This document shows positions 36,191 to 48,571 of a DNA stretch of 64,000 bases, piece by piece. Source of the stretch: Chrysemys picta bellii (Eukaryota > Chordata > Testudines > Emydidae); assembly GCF_011386835.1 (NCBI RefSeq), contig NC_088795.1, forward strand, positions 105,894,434 to 105,958,433, read 5' to 3'. Position 1 is the stretch's first letter; every line of letters begins with the position of its first letter. The notes beneath the pieces were generated by a model that saw nothing but the letters and a program-made list of their open reading frames with translations, searched no databases and was not told where the DNA came from. The position numbers were made by a program, and so were the translations under genes.

Positions 36191-36286
36191 ACAGCCATTG
36201 TAATAAATCCACCTCCCTGAGTCCATAGAAGAATTCTTCTGTCAACCTAGCACTATCTACCTGGTGATTTAGATCAGCTTAATTAC

Positions 36287-36688
36287 GGCCTGGTCTGCAC
36301 CACAGAGTTAGGTCAACATAAAGTAGTTTACATCAACCTAACTCTGTAAGCATCTACACAAAAATGTTGCTCCCACTGATGTAATTCTCCTGTTACATCG
36401 ACTTAGTAATTTCACCTCTGTGGGAGGCATAGAACTTAGGTTGATGTGGTTATCTTGATGCAGTATCAGTTTAGACAATGCGTTGCTTCCATCAACTGTT
36501 ATTTCCTTTCAGAAGTCATCCTACAATACCCCCACACTGATAATTAAATTGATGCAAGCGCTCCTGGTGAGGATGTGCACCGCTGATCCAAGGAGCGTAG
36601 CATGGACATGCAAAAGCAATTTAATTACTGCAGTGGCTGTACATTGACATAATGTAGGTTGACTTAATTTTATCGTGTAGACTTGCCC
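36287..36688. mobile_element. MITE (GGCCTGGTCTGCAC type)
   Basis: Left end GGCCTGGTCTGCAC and right end GTGTAGACTTGCCC. A subterminal palindrome is formed by GAGTTAGGTCAACATAAAGT and the following CATCAACCTAACTC. About 400 bp, no coding capacity. Confidence 0.72.
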
Positions 36689-37139
36689 TGAGTATGGGTA
36701 TGGATTTTGCACCCTGAGGGATGTAGTTGGGTTGATCTAGTTTTCTAGAGTAGACCAGCCCACAAAAAGGAGCAGAAATCCAGAGAGACAACAAAACATT
36801 TTAGTGGGAGTGTGACTGAAAAAGAGCCTACTGAGAGAGAGAGAGATTTTTGGGCTGAAATTTTTAGTTGAAAGAAACTTGGAACTGTGAGCCAGTAAAC
36901 TATCTCCTGTTGTTTGATTCCTCCTGAGTTTAGAGAAACACGACTGTACTTTCTCTGTAAATAGGACTGCATCAAAGGAACACCTGACACCAGCACTTTC
37001 TCCTCCTAACTGAAACAACCCATAGGACCCTGATTGTTTTAGCTAACTGCTTGGGTCAAAAAGGAATAACACATGTACAGCACTGGTTCATTTGCACCAA
37101 TTTACAGTTACATGTTGTAAGCAATTGGTCATTTTCCTT

Positions 37140-37394
37140 GGGCTTGTCCACACTTAGAGTGCTACTGTAGCACTTAGTGAAGATGCTACCTTTGCTGATG
37201 GGAGAGCTTCTCCTGTTGGCCTAGGTACTTCACATCCCCAAGAAGCAGTAGCCACATTAATGGGAGAAGCCCTCCTGTCGACATAGCACTGTCTACATTG
37301 GGAGTTAGTTCTGTGTAACCGCGTCGTTCAGAGGTGAGGATTTTCCTGAGCAACACAGTTATACCGTGATAAGTTTGTAGTGTGAAGCAGGGCC
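37140..37394. mobile_element. MITE, copy 2 of the 36-37 kb family
   Basis: Starts GGGCTTGTCCACACTT and ends TAGTGTGAAGCAGGGCC. Shares internal blocks, order and orientation with 35925-36190 (gap 0.95 kb). It keeps a few CpG sites (CCGCGTCG near 37320). Confidence 0.78.
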
Positions 37395-38684
37395 TAGTGT
37401 TCACAAGTCCCTAGAGGTGGTCCATCATGGCCAGGATTGAGGCACATTTAATCTCTCTGTCTACTCACTTTACATTAAAGAGCTAATTCTTTACAACAAA
37501 TTTGAGTCGTTAACCAGATTTCCAGACTTTGACAGTTAACTTCTTTAATTACTTGAACAAACACTGGAGGAAGATGGGAAAACGTTTGCTTTTTATGAGT
37601 TATTGTTCTTCAGATCAAAGACTTGATCCACTTTGTTTAAAAGAGGTGGATTTTTTTTACTGACAATAGCTCTTATATTTGGGTTAACATTTGTACTTTA
37701 TAAACCAATTTATTTTTCAAAAATTTTGCAATAGGACAATTATCTCAAATGCATTTGTAATTATAACTTATTTTCCAGAGTCACAAAAATGATTTTTCCT
37801 TAGGATTGTCCACACTTTTAGTTCATGCCCACGATGTCTGCGCAGGTGAGTTATAGCGCGTCACTTTGATGTGCACTGTTGTTCACACTTCCGTGCCCGA
37901 ACTGCAGGGGAATGTAGATTAGAGATACTGGGAATTGCAGGCACTCGGCACCACTTAATACCTTACCGAATCAAATGGAAAAAGTTTATTTTAGTTCAAT
38001 TATTTTTAAGACTGAGTTTTCTAGATTTAAAAGAAAAAAGTATCTTGCTATACCAGGGAGGTATAAGGACTTTAGAGTGCTCTGAACTAGAGTATAATAC
38101 ACTAGAAGGAACTTTTCTGCTATAGGAACATGTTTGTATCCTCTTCTACCATGTACCATTGAATTCAGGGAAAAGGAGGCCTAACCATAGCCCTCGTAGA
38201 CCACTATCTCTTTTGTTCAGAGTGCACTAGCCAGTCATTCACCTAGCACTCTGTTGAGAGCTCAGTTTAGAACACTTCCCTCCTATTGTTCCCTTCTTCA
38301 ACTCCTGCACTCTGCAGTAGAGCCCAGGATTTTGCCAAGTAGGAATACTGCTGTGGCGCCATTCTCTGCTGCGTAATGCTCCTTTGCCTTTAAAAAAAAT
38401 GTCATTGACCAAAAGAGTATAAATTACAAGATCTAAATCATTTATCCAATTTAACTAAAGTGTTCCCCTGTGGGCCATTGCCTGTCATTTCAGAAAGGAT
38501 ACCGACTATCCTATCTGATCATTTCATTGGAAAATCAGAGGACAATTTATTATCAATTCAGGCAATGTCAGAGCAAAATTTGAGCTATTCACATGAGCCT
38601 ACTTTAAAAGGCAGCAGCAGATAATGTTTCACATTTTCAAAAGATACAGTTTGTAACATTTAAAAGCCTCTTAAAAAATAGTGC
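37395..38684. other. Gene-free stretch
   Basis: AT-rich. A small MITE-like end (GATTGTCCACACTTTTAG) occurs near 37804 but I cannot define an element. Confidence 0.5.
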
Positions 38685-38920
38685 ATTGTACTTCTATAGC
38701 TCCTTCCATCAAAGGATCACAAAATGCTCATGCAGTGAATGAGATGAATTAGGCAAAGAATTAAACCTTGCAACTCTCCTATGAGTTATGTATTATTACG
38801 CCAATTTTACAGATATGGAAATGCTTCAACAATGAGGCTTAAGTGACTTGTTTAAGGTCATAGACCAACAGGTCTAGGAATAGACCTCAGGGTTTTTTTG
38901 ATTCCCTATCTTCTTCTTTA
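38685..38920 (-). mobile_element. MIR/CORE-type SINE, antisense
   Basis: Plus strand shows CTTCTATAGCTCCTTCCATC, ATTACGCCAATTTTACAGAT and TTAAGTGACTTGTTTAAGGTC, the complement of a MIR-like core with a CCTTCCATC-type segment. Old and diverged. Confidence 0.78.
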
Positions 38921-40519
38921 GTGAAAGCTATGCTTCCCCTCCTTTTTCAGGAGTTCAACAAAATGCAATTTGTTATTTCTCAGTTTCTCACTTAGGCCTA
39001 TCTACCACTCTCCTGAATAATGTTAATCTGAAAACTCCTTGAGTTTACACTCACAAGCATGGTCTACATTAGAAAAAATAACCATTGTGAACAACCATGG
39101 CCAACAGCAAGTATAGCTAAACTGGGACTTGAACATGTTTTAACTGCAAGTACAGACCAGTACAAACCATGTTCAGTACTGTTTCAGAATACAGTGGTTA
39201 AGTCCTTTCTGACAATTCTTTGCACCTTATTTTTAAGGTACTGTCAAGACAGTAAACATTTGGAGGGAGAATAATCAACATCCCCCAAAGGAACTAATTT
39301 GAACATCAGACAATCACTCTAGAGGAAGAGGGTGGAAATATTAGCTGACATAGCTATTATATGGCTGTTCCTTCTTAATTTGTTAAGTGTTGGAAGGGGT
39401 ACAAGAGAAAGAAGAACTCCAAATGGTTCATCCAAAGTAGCAACTGAAATCCTGAATGCTTCTGGAAAATATATCATGGACATTTCAGCACTTGGCCAAT
39501 CCATTTTGTTCTGTAAATATGTTTAATTTCTTTCATCAAAAACCTGTCAATTTAATTATAAAAGGCAAGTGTAATAAAAATAACAGCAATCTGAAAGAAA
39601 GTATTTCCTCTTAACTTGATAATAACTATAAACTGAGTTAATAGTACACTTTTTCAATGTTTAGCTTTGAAGTTTATTTGCTATAAACTCCTTAACCTCT
39701 CAGAGTTTATTAATCTCCAAATATAGTGACTTCCTCAATTTGAAGCACTTTCAAGTTGTCATTATAATAATTGCATTGTCTAATATCTACAGAAATCTAC
39801 TCAAGTCACAAATACAGGCATTCAGCAAAGACAAATTTCATAGTTTCTTCATGGTCCAAAAGTCCCATTCTGTATTTGCATACTCAGTGCTTCCTCCTCC
39901 TTGACATCTTTTGACTTGCTAATTATGTTTTGCTTGTTTTGGCAACATTGGGAGTTTTATAGACTGAGTGGCTGCAGTGTCAGACCCTATATTATTCAGA
40001 TCCTCTTCAATCCTTCCTAGAAAATTTAGAAAAAGAAAAATTATTTAAAACTGGCATAACATTCCACATGGTGTGAAATAAAGTGGAAAAAAGTGATTGA
40101 ATAAAGGCAAATTATAAACTAATGTTACACACTGTATGTGTCACAGCTTATGTTTTCACTGTCACCATAGGGTCCTACCCCATTCCTGTGTTGTGCATTT
40201 CAGCAGATTTCTTTATCTGCTCCTTCATCATGAGACTAATTAGTGAATGCTTGATCATGTTGTGAGTTCAACTGGAAAACAGCAGGGAAATCCCAACATT
40301 TTGCCTTCACAGTGAAAATGATGATTTGCACAATTTTGTTAGCCTAGTGATGGATAGCTCTGCTGAATCTGCTTGTACTAGACACAGAGTCTGTTAATGC
40401 ACTTCTGTGTGGTTTTCTGGAGCTTCTCTTACAAAAACACAGTTTTATTCATTCAAACTCTTTCAGGAACAGCTAGTAAAGCTTGTAGATTTTGCACATA
40501 TATAGGAGATAGAGCCTAA
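38921..40519. other. Gene-free AT-rich stretch
   Basis: No supported gene. Frames 39059-39274 and 39332-39526 have no supporting context. Confidence 0.55.
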
Positions 40520-40801
40520 GGGCTTGCCCACATGGTGTGGCAGTACACACTATGGGCATGTGACTTCTAAAGCACACTAACTTGTGCATTAATTGGTCCA
40601 TATAGATCTTGTTGGCATGCACTAATGGTCCCCTAGTGCGTTTTTAAGTAATGCTGTTTGTAATAGTACTATGTTTAAGTGCATAGGAAACCCTTAGTGT
40701 GGAGCAGCACTGTCTACACAGACCAATTAATGCACAACACATGAACACACTTTAAAAATAACATACCCACTGGACACTTTATGCTACTGTGAAGATAGCC
40801 C
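40520..40801. mobile_element. Harbinger-like MITE
   Basis: Left end GGGCTTGCCCACA, right end TGTGAAGATAGCCC. Flanked by TAA (40517-40519) and TTA (40802-40804), consistent with a diverged TWA duplication. Internal arms CACTAACTTGTGCATTAATT and GACCAATTAATGCACAACAC are partly complementary. Confidence 0.68.
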
Positions 40802-41029
40802 TTAAGATAAGGTGCTGTTTGTTATGGGCCAACAATGTGCCATTCCTTCATTATCATGCTGGAAGGAGAAGAGTCAAAGCAGTCAAGTTTAGGGTACAAG
40901 AGGCATGCTGTCAGCACAGGGGCAGAATGGCTCTAGGGGCTTTGGGGGAAAGAACTCCGCAACAGTACCTACGGCTGCTTTCTCCCAAAAAGCAACACTT
41001 AAATTCCTGCAATTCGATTGCCAGCAGCT

Positions 41030-41217
41030 CAGGGCCAGCTCCAGCATTTCTGCCGCCCCAAGCAAAAAAAGCGATCGGCGGCGGCAGTTCAGCGGCAGGT
41101 CCTTTGCTCCTAGAGGGAGTGAGAGACCTGCCACCCCCAAATTGCCGCAGGTGCCGCCCCTCTCCCTTGGCCGCCCCAAGCACCTGCTTATTAAGCTGGT
41201 GCCTGGAGCCGGCCCTG
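41030..41217. mobile_element. Nonautonomous hAT MITE, near-exact TSD
   Basis: 188 bp, from CAGGGCCAGCTCCAG to CTGGAGCCGGCCCTG. Flanks CAGCAGCT (41022-41029) and CTGCAGCT (41218-41225) match 7 of 8. Rich in GCCGCCCC and CGGCGG. Its composition makes four overlapping open frames in 40789-41262, none of them a gene. Confidence 0.9.
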
Positions 41218-41225
41218 CTGCAGCT

Positions 41226-43365
41226 GATAGTAGACTATAATAGGCCTGGCTCTTCAAACTGACTCATACCCTATTGAACCATGGAGCACAACTAGCTGTG
41301 TTGTTTGGGTGCTGTTTGATGCTTAAAGGACTGCTACCAGTGGTTGGAATCCTGACCAGCTGCTGGCACCCAGTGCTATATTTCTCCTGGCGGACAAATA
41401 TTTTGCAGTCTGATGAGGCGAAAGTGTCTACTAGTGGGAAATGCTTTTTTCTTTTTTCTTTTGATGAGTGAGAACAAATATGCTGAATAGACAGGATGAA
41501 ATGACATCTTTTCATTAAACTTCTTGTAAACCACATCATTTTAGCTTCAGTAGTATGCAATGTTTTAAATAAATCTCAACATATGACTTGAATCCTGTGA
41601 GTTTGAGTTGTCCTTGTTTACCAAATGCAAACCAATGGCAAACAACGCACTGACTCTTCAGCATCAGTTGATCAAGATGAGCCAAAGATGGGTTAAAAAG
41701 CCTGAGATCCGAGTGAAACCAATAAAGGGTAGATGATGCCCCTTTTCTGGATATTCTGAATCCCCACCAGGGGAGCACTTAACATTTGTTGTCTCCAAAA
41801 TAAGTAAAAGAATAAATTTTCTGGGAAAATGGGAAGGGGATTCAGAAAAGTAACAAACTTTGCCAAAAGTAGGACAGAAAATCAAGATATCAGAAGGGAG
41901 CCAATTGTCAGTTGATTCCTCGTCTGTCTTCAGTTTTCATGAAATTTGTTTTTACTAGCTCAGTTGCTCATTGGAGAAATATACAATAAGTAGATAGTTA
42001 TTTATTTAAAAACTTGTTTAGGATTCCAAAAAGTAAGGAAGACAACAGAAGAAATAAGAGTTGTGGTTAGCCTGAGGAAAAAACACTAAAAACAGCATAT
42101 TTCTTCTGTTTCACTCTTCATCCGCACTATACCAGGAAGAAAAGCCAGAGATGATAAAAGCCTAGTTTACTCCTCATAAAAAATGATGTATGGATGCATT
42201 GATCACTAATGTTCAGAGATGGCATGGGATACTATCTTGAGCAATGGTTTAGTGATTCCAAAAATGTCAAGATGGCTACAATATTGGGATATAGATTTGC
42301 TATTAATTCTGATGTATTATACTGTGTGAATGCACTAAAGAAGTACATCTGACTGGCTAATTAAAACTTTATTCTATACAAAAGTTAAAAAGTGCAATCA
42401 CTGTTCAGCCTTTCATGTTATTTTCTGGCAGTCGGCAGATAACTTCAGAGTCTAGCTTGAACTGTCAAAATAATTTATATATATTAAATGTCAACGCAAC
42501 TCAGGAGGAAGATAAAATTTGCTTTCAGTATGACATTTATATGCTGGTGCTTGATTTAGATATGCAGAGGTAGCAAGACATGTTAGCTAAAAGTAGTTAT
42601 GCAGCATATTTCTAAACATGATGTCCCATTTATGTTCAGAATGATGTGGACTGAGTCAATTAGGAGAAACAAGTGAGTTCCAAGAAGTACTTTAAAAAAA
42701 GCACTGGAGTTGCTTAGTAACCTGATACCATACTTCATTTCCCAATAGAGCTGTAAAGCTGTCAGAGCTGGTAATGGAGGAGCTCCCTGAGATAAATCAA
42801 GTCTCATGTGCTCTGTCAAGAATATGATCATATTAAATATGTTAGTGTTCATTGTCAGGAGATGCACATATGTACTTAGTAATATATGTAGCAGGACAGG
42901 AATCAGGGAATATAACTTTTAGTTGCACTTTGACATAAAAACCTTATGCTTTGCCTCCTAAGGTACATTATGTTGTCACACAGCAGAGTACACATCTAAC
43001 AATTCTATGGGGAAAATTTTAATCTGACTATTTCTTAGTGTGGTATTACTTGACATCCACTTTAGTCTTCACTGACAGTAATCTACCATAATCTATGATA
43101 TGTATGCTATACTTAGAAATTTAGTTTTTCACATCTAATGCCTCTGGTGGGACTCTAGAACAAGTCATAATGTGGTACACAGTTTCTCCACAGGTTAAGC
43201 ACTTGCTGTAAAAAGATGGTAAAATAAATGCTTACATCTCTAAAACTTCAGAGGAAATTTATATGATTGTGGTTTGGTGAAAAATGCAAGCATGTTGGGG
43301 AAATGATGGATTCTGTATCTTCAGCAAACAAGAATTCAGATCTTTTAACTGCATCCTTTTTAGTA
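41226..43365. other. Gene-free AT-rich stretch
   Basis: No supported gene or repeat. Frames 41264-41560, 41536-41885 and 42583-42867 lack any sign of coding. Confidence 0.55.
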
Positions 43366-43561
43366 CAGAGGCCCCCGACTTGTGCAATTGTTCCGTTCCG
43401 GAAAGCCTTGTGTAACCTGAATTTTGCGTAAGTTGGAAACATATACCTGTATGTTACGCAAAAATTTCCACAACTCAAAAATCCTTTTTCTGTCTTATGG
43501 AACTTTTTCCGTAAGTGCAAATTTGCGTAAGTCAGGTCTTGCGTAACCCGGGGAGCATCTG
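43366..43561. mobile_element. Pogo/Tigger-like MITE
   Basis: Starts CAGAGGCCCCCGACTT and ends CCCGGGGAGCATCTG. Flanked by TA on the left and TT on the right, a decayed TA duplication. The interior has two inverted copies of a TTGCGTAA/TTACGCAA motif. The 43248-43655 frame runs through it antisense and is spurious. Confidence 0.72.
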
Positions 43562-44339
43562 TTTTGAAAACAGTTACACATATCAAAAGACAGTCTAAGA
43601 GGTGGCAGCAGCAGTGCAGTTTAGAACCACCCTTTCTCACAACACTTCCCTCCACAAAAAAGAGGGAAGTGAAGACCTGATACTATTCTCACCTGCTACA
43701 GATTCTCACCTGGTATAAACTGTCATACTGACATCAATATAGCTTTACTGAGTTATGCCATCTGAGGATATGGCCATTTAAAAAAGGAATAAACATATTA
43801 GTTTTCTTTTTTTTTTTTGTAAGTTTATGAAATCACATTTATACATCAGAAAAGACCAGTAAAGAACAATGGATGGGAATCAGTAATAATAATAATAATA
43901 ATAATAATAATTTTCAAAAGCACTTAAGTGAGTTAGATGCACAAGTTCCATGGACTTTCAGTGGACCTTTTGCTTTTAAGTCACTTTGGTACTTTTCAAA
44001 ATCTCACTCAAATCTTTCTTTTTTTTTAGTTTTTGACACATTGTTCAGCTCTCCAAGCTGGGTGGAGTTGAAAACAATGGAATGGATAAAGGAGGAGAGA
44101 TCTTAGTACAGGAAATCAGAGGAAGTCCTGTGACTATTCCAAAGACACATGATCAGGAGCAGAAATGGAGATAACGAAGACTAAATAAAAATTTGTGTTC
44201 CAGTACGTGTTCCTATAAATAATTAGCTTGAATGGCTGCATAGTAATGAAGGCACTTGTGAGTCTTGCACCTGTGTTTTTGTTTGTGCCACTGATGAAAC
44301 AAGTTATTTTAAATAGTAGAGACTAAATGGTCAAGTGGT
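43562..44339. other. Gene-free stretch with a trinucleotide run
   Basis: Apart from the AAT microsatellite, nothing recognisable. Confidence 0.5.
43885..43911. repeat. (AAT)n microsatellite
   Basis: Nine uninterrupted AAT units; gives a poly-Asn tract in the chance frame 43873-44106. Confidence 0.95.
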
Positions 44340-44530
44340 TGTGGGGAGCTAGCTTGGGCAATGGGAGACATTGGTCCAAAGGGAGTTCCTTGCTCCACCA
44401 CAGGCTTGCTTTGTGACCTTACACAGTTACTCATTTCTGCATCTGTAAAATGGGGTAATAGTACTTTGACACCTCACAGAAGTGTTGGGTGGACCTGGAG
44501 GTGCTTAGATACTATGGTGATGGGGGTCAT
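44340..44530 (+). mobile_element. MIR-type SINE
   Basis: CTTGCTTTGTGACCTTACAC, then CATCTGTAAAATGGGGTAAT and CCTCACAGAAGTGTTG match the MIR core and its 3' part in order. The best preserved MIR in the window. Confidence 0.88.
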
Positions 44531-44708
44531 AAAAGTATCAATATTTAAAGAATGTTTTAACATTTTGCTTCAGTATTATTTTTTCATCTCTGTCTTTGAA
44601 TCCATGTTCCATTAGTTACCATATACAGGCCTTAGAGTGATAGAAAATTTGTGGTGTAGACATTCAGGGATGTCCCCCCCATCGTGGGTTCCATAGCTCA
44701 GGCTCCAG

Positions 44709-44830
44709 GTGCCGACTTCTGGATTTCCCAGAGCGTGCTTGACCCCCACTCCATCCCTGCCCCCAAGGCCCCACCTTCACCCAGCCTCTTCCTGTCTCAT
44801 TCTGCACCCTCTCCCCAGGGCACCCCATAG
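44709..44830. mobile_element. Truncated GC-rich hAT MITE
   Basis: CAGGTGCCGACTTCTGG followed by CTTGACCCCCACTCCATCCC and GCCCCACC blocks matches the left part of 29175-29568. The other terminus is not found; GC-rich sequence continues to about 45060. Confidence 0.55.
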
Positions 44831-45590
44831 ACAACTGGTGCCTCTCCACACTGGGGGCGGGGAGAGCACAATCTAAAGGGAAGGTCACGTGTCCCTGTCG
44901 GCCAACCCCCTCCCCCCGCACCCAGCCCAGGGCCACTGCACTTCCCCTGCCGCATGTCACCTACAGGAGGGGCACTCTATCCTTTCGCTGTGCCTGGCCC
45001 GCTCGGCAGTTCCGCTTCTCTCCTTGTCAGGAGGGACCCCAGGTGGGGAGCGGGAGTGAGCCGCTTCTAATGACGGCCCCTTCTGGTCACTGCTCTGCAG
45101 CCTGGCAGCTGCCTGAGAGAGCCTGGCTGGGGAGAAGGTTGATTCCACTCCCTGCTCAGGTTCAGCTGCTGGGGACTGCAGCTGAATTGTATTTCTATCC
45201 GGGATCCTATTTGTTCTTGGATCTGTTTGCCCTAAGATACAGGGTGAAACACTTTTTAAAAACGCATCTTTTATGCTATTCTATAAAGACCCCTTGTGTA
45301 TCATCAATGCAGTTGTTTACTAGTAAGATGTCTAGACAAAGGTTTGGGCTCTTGTTTTAACTCAAGTTTATTGAATGCCATTTGATTTGATTAACACACA
45401 TGATTTTAAGTTTTTCTCTAGACACTCCAGAAATGGAATTAGATGACACAGATGTTTGTTCTTAACCCAAAAGGTTAGTCTTAGTAAATCACAAATGTGT
45501 TCTGGAGAAATAGTGCCACAAGCTTTGTTCTAGGTATACCCTAAATTCCAATCAGTTAAATGTATACAACTCCATTGAAGGTAATGAAGT
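44831..45590. other. GC-rich then AT-rich gene-free stretch
   Basis: 44831-45180 is GC-rich, but open frames there (44664-44960, 44957-45148) lack start context and homology. The rest is AT-rich. Confidence 0.45.
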
Positions 45591-46520
45591 TCATAGAATC
45601 ATAGAATCATAGATTATAGGACTGGAAGGGACCTCGAGAGGTCATCGAGTCCAGTCCCCTGCCCGCATGGCAGGACCAAATACTGTCTAGACCATCCCTG
45701 ATAGACATTTATCTAACCTACTCTTAAATATCTCCAGAGACGGAGATTCCACAACCTCCCTAGGCAATTTATTCCAGTGTTTAACCACCCTGACAGTTAG
45801 GAACTTTTTCCTAATGTCCAACCTAGACCTCCCTTGCTGCAGTTTAAACCCATTGTTTCTGGTTCTATCCTTAGAGGCTAAGGTGAACAAGTTCTCTCCC
45901 TCCTCCTCATGACACCCTTTTAGATACCTGTAAACTGCTATCATGTCCCCTCTCAGTCTTCTCTTCTCCAAACTAAACAAACCCAGTTCTTTCAGCCTTC
46001 CTTCATAGGTCATGTTCTCAAGACCTTTAATCATTCTTGTTGCTCTTCTTTGGACCCTTTCCAATTTCTCCACATCTTTTTTAAAATGCGGCGCCCAGAA
46101 CTGGACACAATACTCCAGCTGAGGCCTAACCAGAGCAGAGTAGAGCGGAAGAATGACTTCTCGTGTCTTGCTCACAACACACCTGTTAATGCATCCCAGA
46201 ATCATGTTTGCTTTTTTTGCAACAGCATCACACTGTTGACTCATATTTAGCTTGTGGTCCACTATAACCCCTAGATCCCTTTCTGCCGTACTCCTTCCTA
46301 GACAGTCTTTTCCCATTCTGTATGTGTGAAATTGATTTTTCCTTCCTAAGTGGAGCACTTTGCATTTGTCTTTGTTAAACTTCATCCTGTTTAACTCAGA
46401 CCATTTCTCCAATTTGTCCAGATCATTTTGAATTATGACCCTGTCCTCCAAAGTAGTTGCAATCCCTCCCAGTTTGGTATCATCCGCAAACTTAATAAGC
46501 GTACTTTCTATGCCAATATC
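45591..46520 (-). mobile_element. CR1 LINE, 5'-truncated
   Basis: The plus-strand start TCATAGAATCATAGAATCAT is the complement of the terminal CR1 microsatellite. The 3' UTR is very short and the remaining 830 bp is ORF2. Truncation lies near 46520, ten codons upstream of the RT FADD box. It is the least decayed CR1 in the window. Confidence 0.96.
45687..46520 (-). pseudogene. CR1 ORF2 C-terminal half, uninterrupted reading frame
   Basis: The frame is open from the 5' truncation (46520) to the natural stop at 45687, about 275 codons. It starts DIGIESTLIKFADDTKLGG, where FADD is the RT catalytic Asp pair. Then come [93 protein letters not shown] and the terminal HWNKLPREVVESPSLEIFKS. The endonuclease and N-terminal RT are missing, so it cannot move itself, but lack of any stop over 830 bp implies a recent insertion relative to the other CR1 copies. 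Confidence 0.9.
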
Positions 46521-48004
46521 TAAGTTTCAGAGGTGTCCCTAAGTATCTAACAGTGAGACAATGGCATTCCACAGGCATATCCAAACATGACTCGGTCTTC
46601 AGAAACTTTATAACTGATGGTGATGTCCCATGGCATTTATGCTGACTCACTTTTCAAAGTAAACCCCGCATACCAAGGGAAAAAATGGTTATATTATACA
46701 ATAAATTGTGTTCAATAATAAATAAATAATAATTAATATGGCAATAATAATTAATAATTAATAACAATAATAAAGATAGTTTCCCCCTAACTTCCCCATC
46801 TCTTGCCAGCCTTCATTACCCCAAAATGTCCCCGATACCTTGGATGCAATTCTATTAGTATTAGTATATTCTTATACTAATATATATAGGGTGGAATTTT
46901 CAAAAACACTCAGTGTTAGCCTATGTCTGCTCCTATTAACTTCAATGGGAACATGCTGAGTGCTTTTGAAAATCCCATCTTTAAAATCTTAAATATACTG
47001 TAATTACTATGTGTTAGTCTGGGAATGCTGCAGTAGCTATCACTGAATGTCCTTAGCTTTTTAGAATATTTTTGTAATTTTGCTGTGTGCAAATTCAGTG
47101 TTGATAGGGTTGCTACAAATGAGAATGGAGAATGTCAGAGGTGTCACCCGTGACCTCAAATTTCTCTCTGCTGCTGACGAGTTTATGAGGTTCACAGGAA
47201 TCCAGCCTGGCTTCTTTCCTAGATAACACGTAAATTTTGCAACTGTCCCTTTGGGGCTTGTGATCACTGCAAGAACCACAGCAGAGCTTGTAAATGACCT
47301 TTGTACATTATGGGATTCGAAGCACCTTAGGCAACAGTTTAGAAACCCAGCAGACTGTGTTATACTCTTAAAGTTTCACTCTCTGTGGAGGTTTCCTGGC
47401 CCTCAAAAGTTTTCTTCCATAATGAATAGTTTTTGACTTATCTAGCAAGCAAAGTTCGATATACTTCACCCTTGAAGCCTAGTGAATGCAACAAATTTAG
47501 ATTTCCGCCTACACCAAGGAGAGCAATGACAAAAAGAATTAATCTTTTCCAAAGGCAAAATACTAGCCTTATTTTTTTTTCAAGTTGCATCTCTCATAAC
47601 CAGATGGTCCATAGATCCTCACAATTTCAAAACAAAATAAAAATAAAGCAACCCAATTCCTCCAAACAAACAGAAAACTCTCCAGCAAGAAATCACATAT
47701 GAGATATGTCAGATGGAAAGAACTATTTTTGGCTCATGTCTGTGGGCAGAGGAGGTTGTTCAAACAGTACAATTATAGAGGGAACAGAAGTAGCTAGATA
47801 CATAGATGGAGGAAAAGAGTAAAGTAGGCCTTATAAAATATGTTAGCTAACAGTATGGAGTTCCTTCTGCTTCAGAATGAGATTAATATTCCCTTACATC
47901 AATTTCTGCAGCAGGTAGACAGTATCTCAGCATAGTGTTTTTTTCTGATAGTTACACAGATAAGTTGCAAAAAGAGATAAGGAGGCTGGAAGCCTGAATG
48001 GATG
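46521..48004. other. Gene-free stretch
   Basis: Holds an AATAATAATTAAT-rich run at 46705-46775 and a palindromic foldback (46890-46978). No supported gene. Confidence 0.5.
46890..46978. repeat. Palindromic foldback
   Basis: GTGGAATTTTCAAAAACACT at the left is complemented by GAGTGCTTTTGAAAATCCC at the right, with a smaller inner palindrome (CTCCTATTAACTTCAATGGG). Family unknown. Confidence 0.6.
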
Positions 48005-48435
48005 AAATCCTATCCTCACTTAAATTAATGAGAACTTTACTATTCAGTTCCAGGGACCAAGGACTAAATCCACAAAGGGAACATTGCAATGTCTAACATT
48101 TAGGCACCTAGCCGCCCAGCAGAATTCACAAATACTGAATTGGGCACTAGGCTCCCTCTACAATGAATGGGGAATATAGGCACCTAAGAATGTGATCCAC
48201 AAAAGCCAGAAACTTGAGCAGGGAGCTGCCTATAAGAAAACCAAGGAATCTTAAGACCCATCCCCTCAAGGAGTTTGGCACCTAAGTACAGGCTTGAGGG
48301 AGGAGCCTATCTCTGTTTAGGATTCACAGTCATTAGTCCTCTCCTGGAATCAGGCATCTAAGCTGTTTCTTGCAATAAAGGCAACGGCACATATCTAACT
48401 CCACACAAATCAATTGGAGGCAGCATCCTCCATTA
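48005..48435. repeat. Possible body of a repeat preceding the SINE
   Basis: Recurring motifs AGGCACCTA and TCCACAAAGG/TCCACAAAAG suggest an old repeat; similar AGGCATCTAAATACC occurs at 57.55 kb. I cannot classify it. Confidence 0.3.
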
Positions 48436-48439
48436 TAGC

Positions 48440-48570
48440 TATTAGCCCAGTAGTTAGGGTACTCACCCAGGATGTGGGAGGTCTGGGTTAAGTTCCCCAC
48501 TCTGCCTTACGTACTAAAGGGATTTGAGTCAGTCCTTCCTAGGTGTGTGCCCTAACCACTAGGTTAGAGG
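48440..48570 (+). mobile_element. tRNA-derived SINE head
   Basis: TAGTTAGGGTACTCACCC lies in A-box position and GGTCTGGGTTAAGTTCCCC contains a B-box-like GGTTAAGTTCC, 35 bases apart, as in a tRNA promoter. Further on, GTGCCCTAACCACTAGG is the inverted complement of the A-box region, giving a strong internal hairpin. No CR1-type tail is present; a Penelope-like tail follows. Confidence 0.65.
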
Positions 48571-48571
48571 A

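Noticed and set aside
40789..41262. Four overlapping long open frames on both strands
   Set aside because: They coincide with a GC-rich 188-bp hAT MITE with an 8-bp target duplication; composition explains them.
43248..43655. 135-codon frame on the minus strand
   Set aside because: Passes through a Tigger-like MITE and AT-rich flanks without coding signs.
45687..46451. Host gene with reverse transcriptase domain
   Set aside because: 3' UTR with the CR1 terminal repeat and 5' truncation show that it is a CR1 copy.
48452..48496. Functional tRNA gene
   Set aside because: Only A- and B-box similarity; no complete cloverleaf or anticodon arm, and a SINE context.
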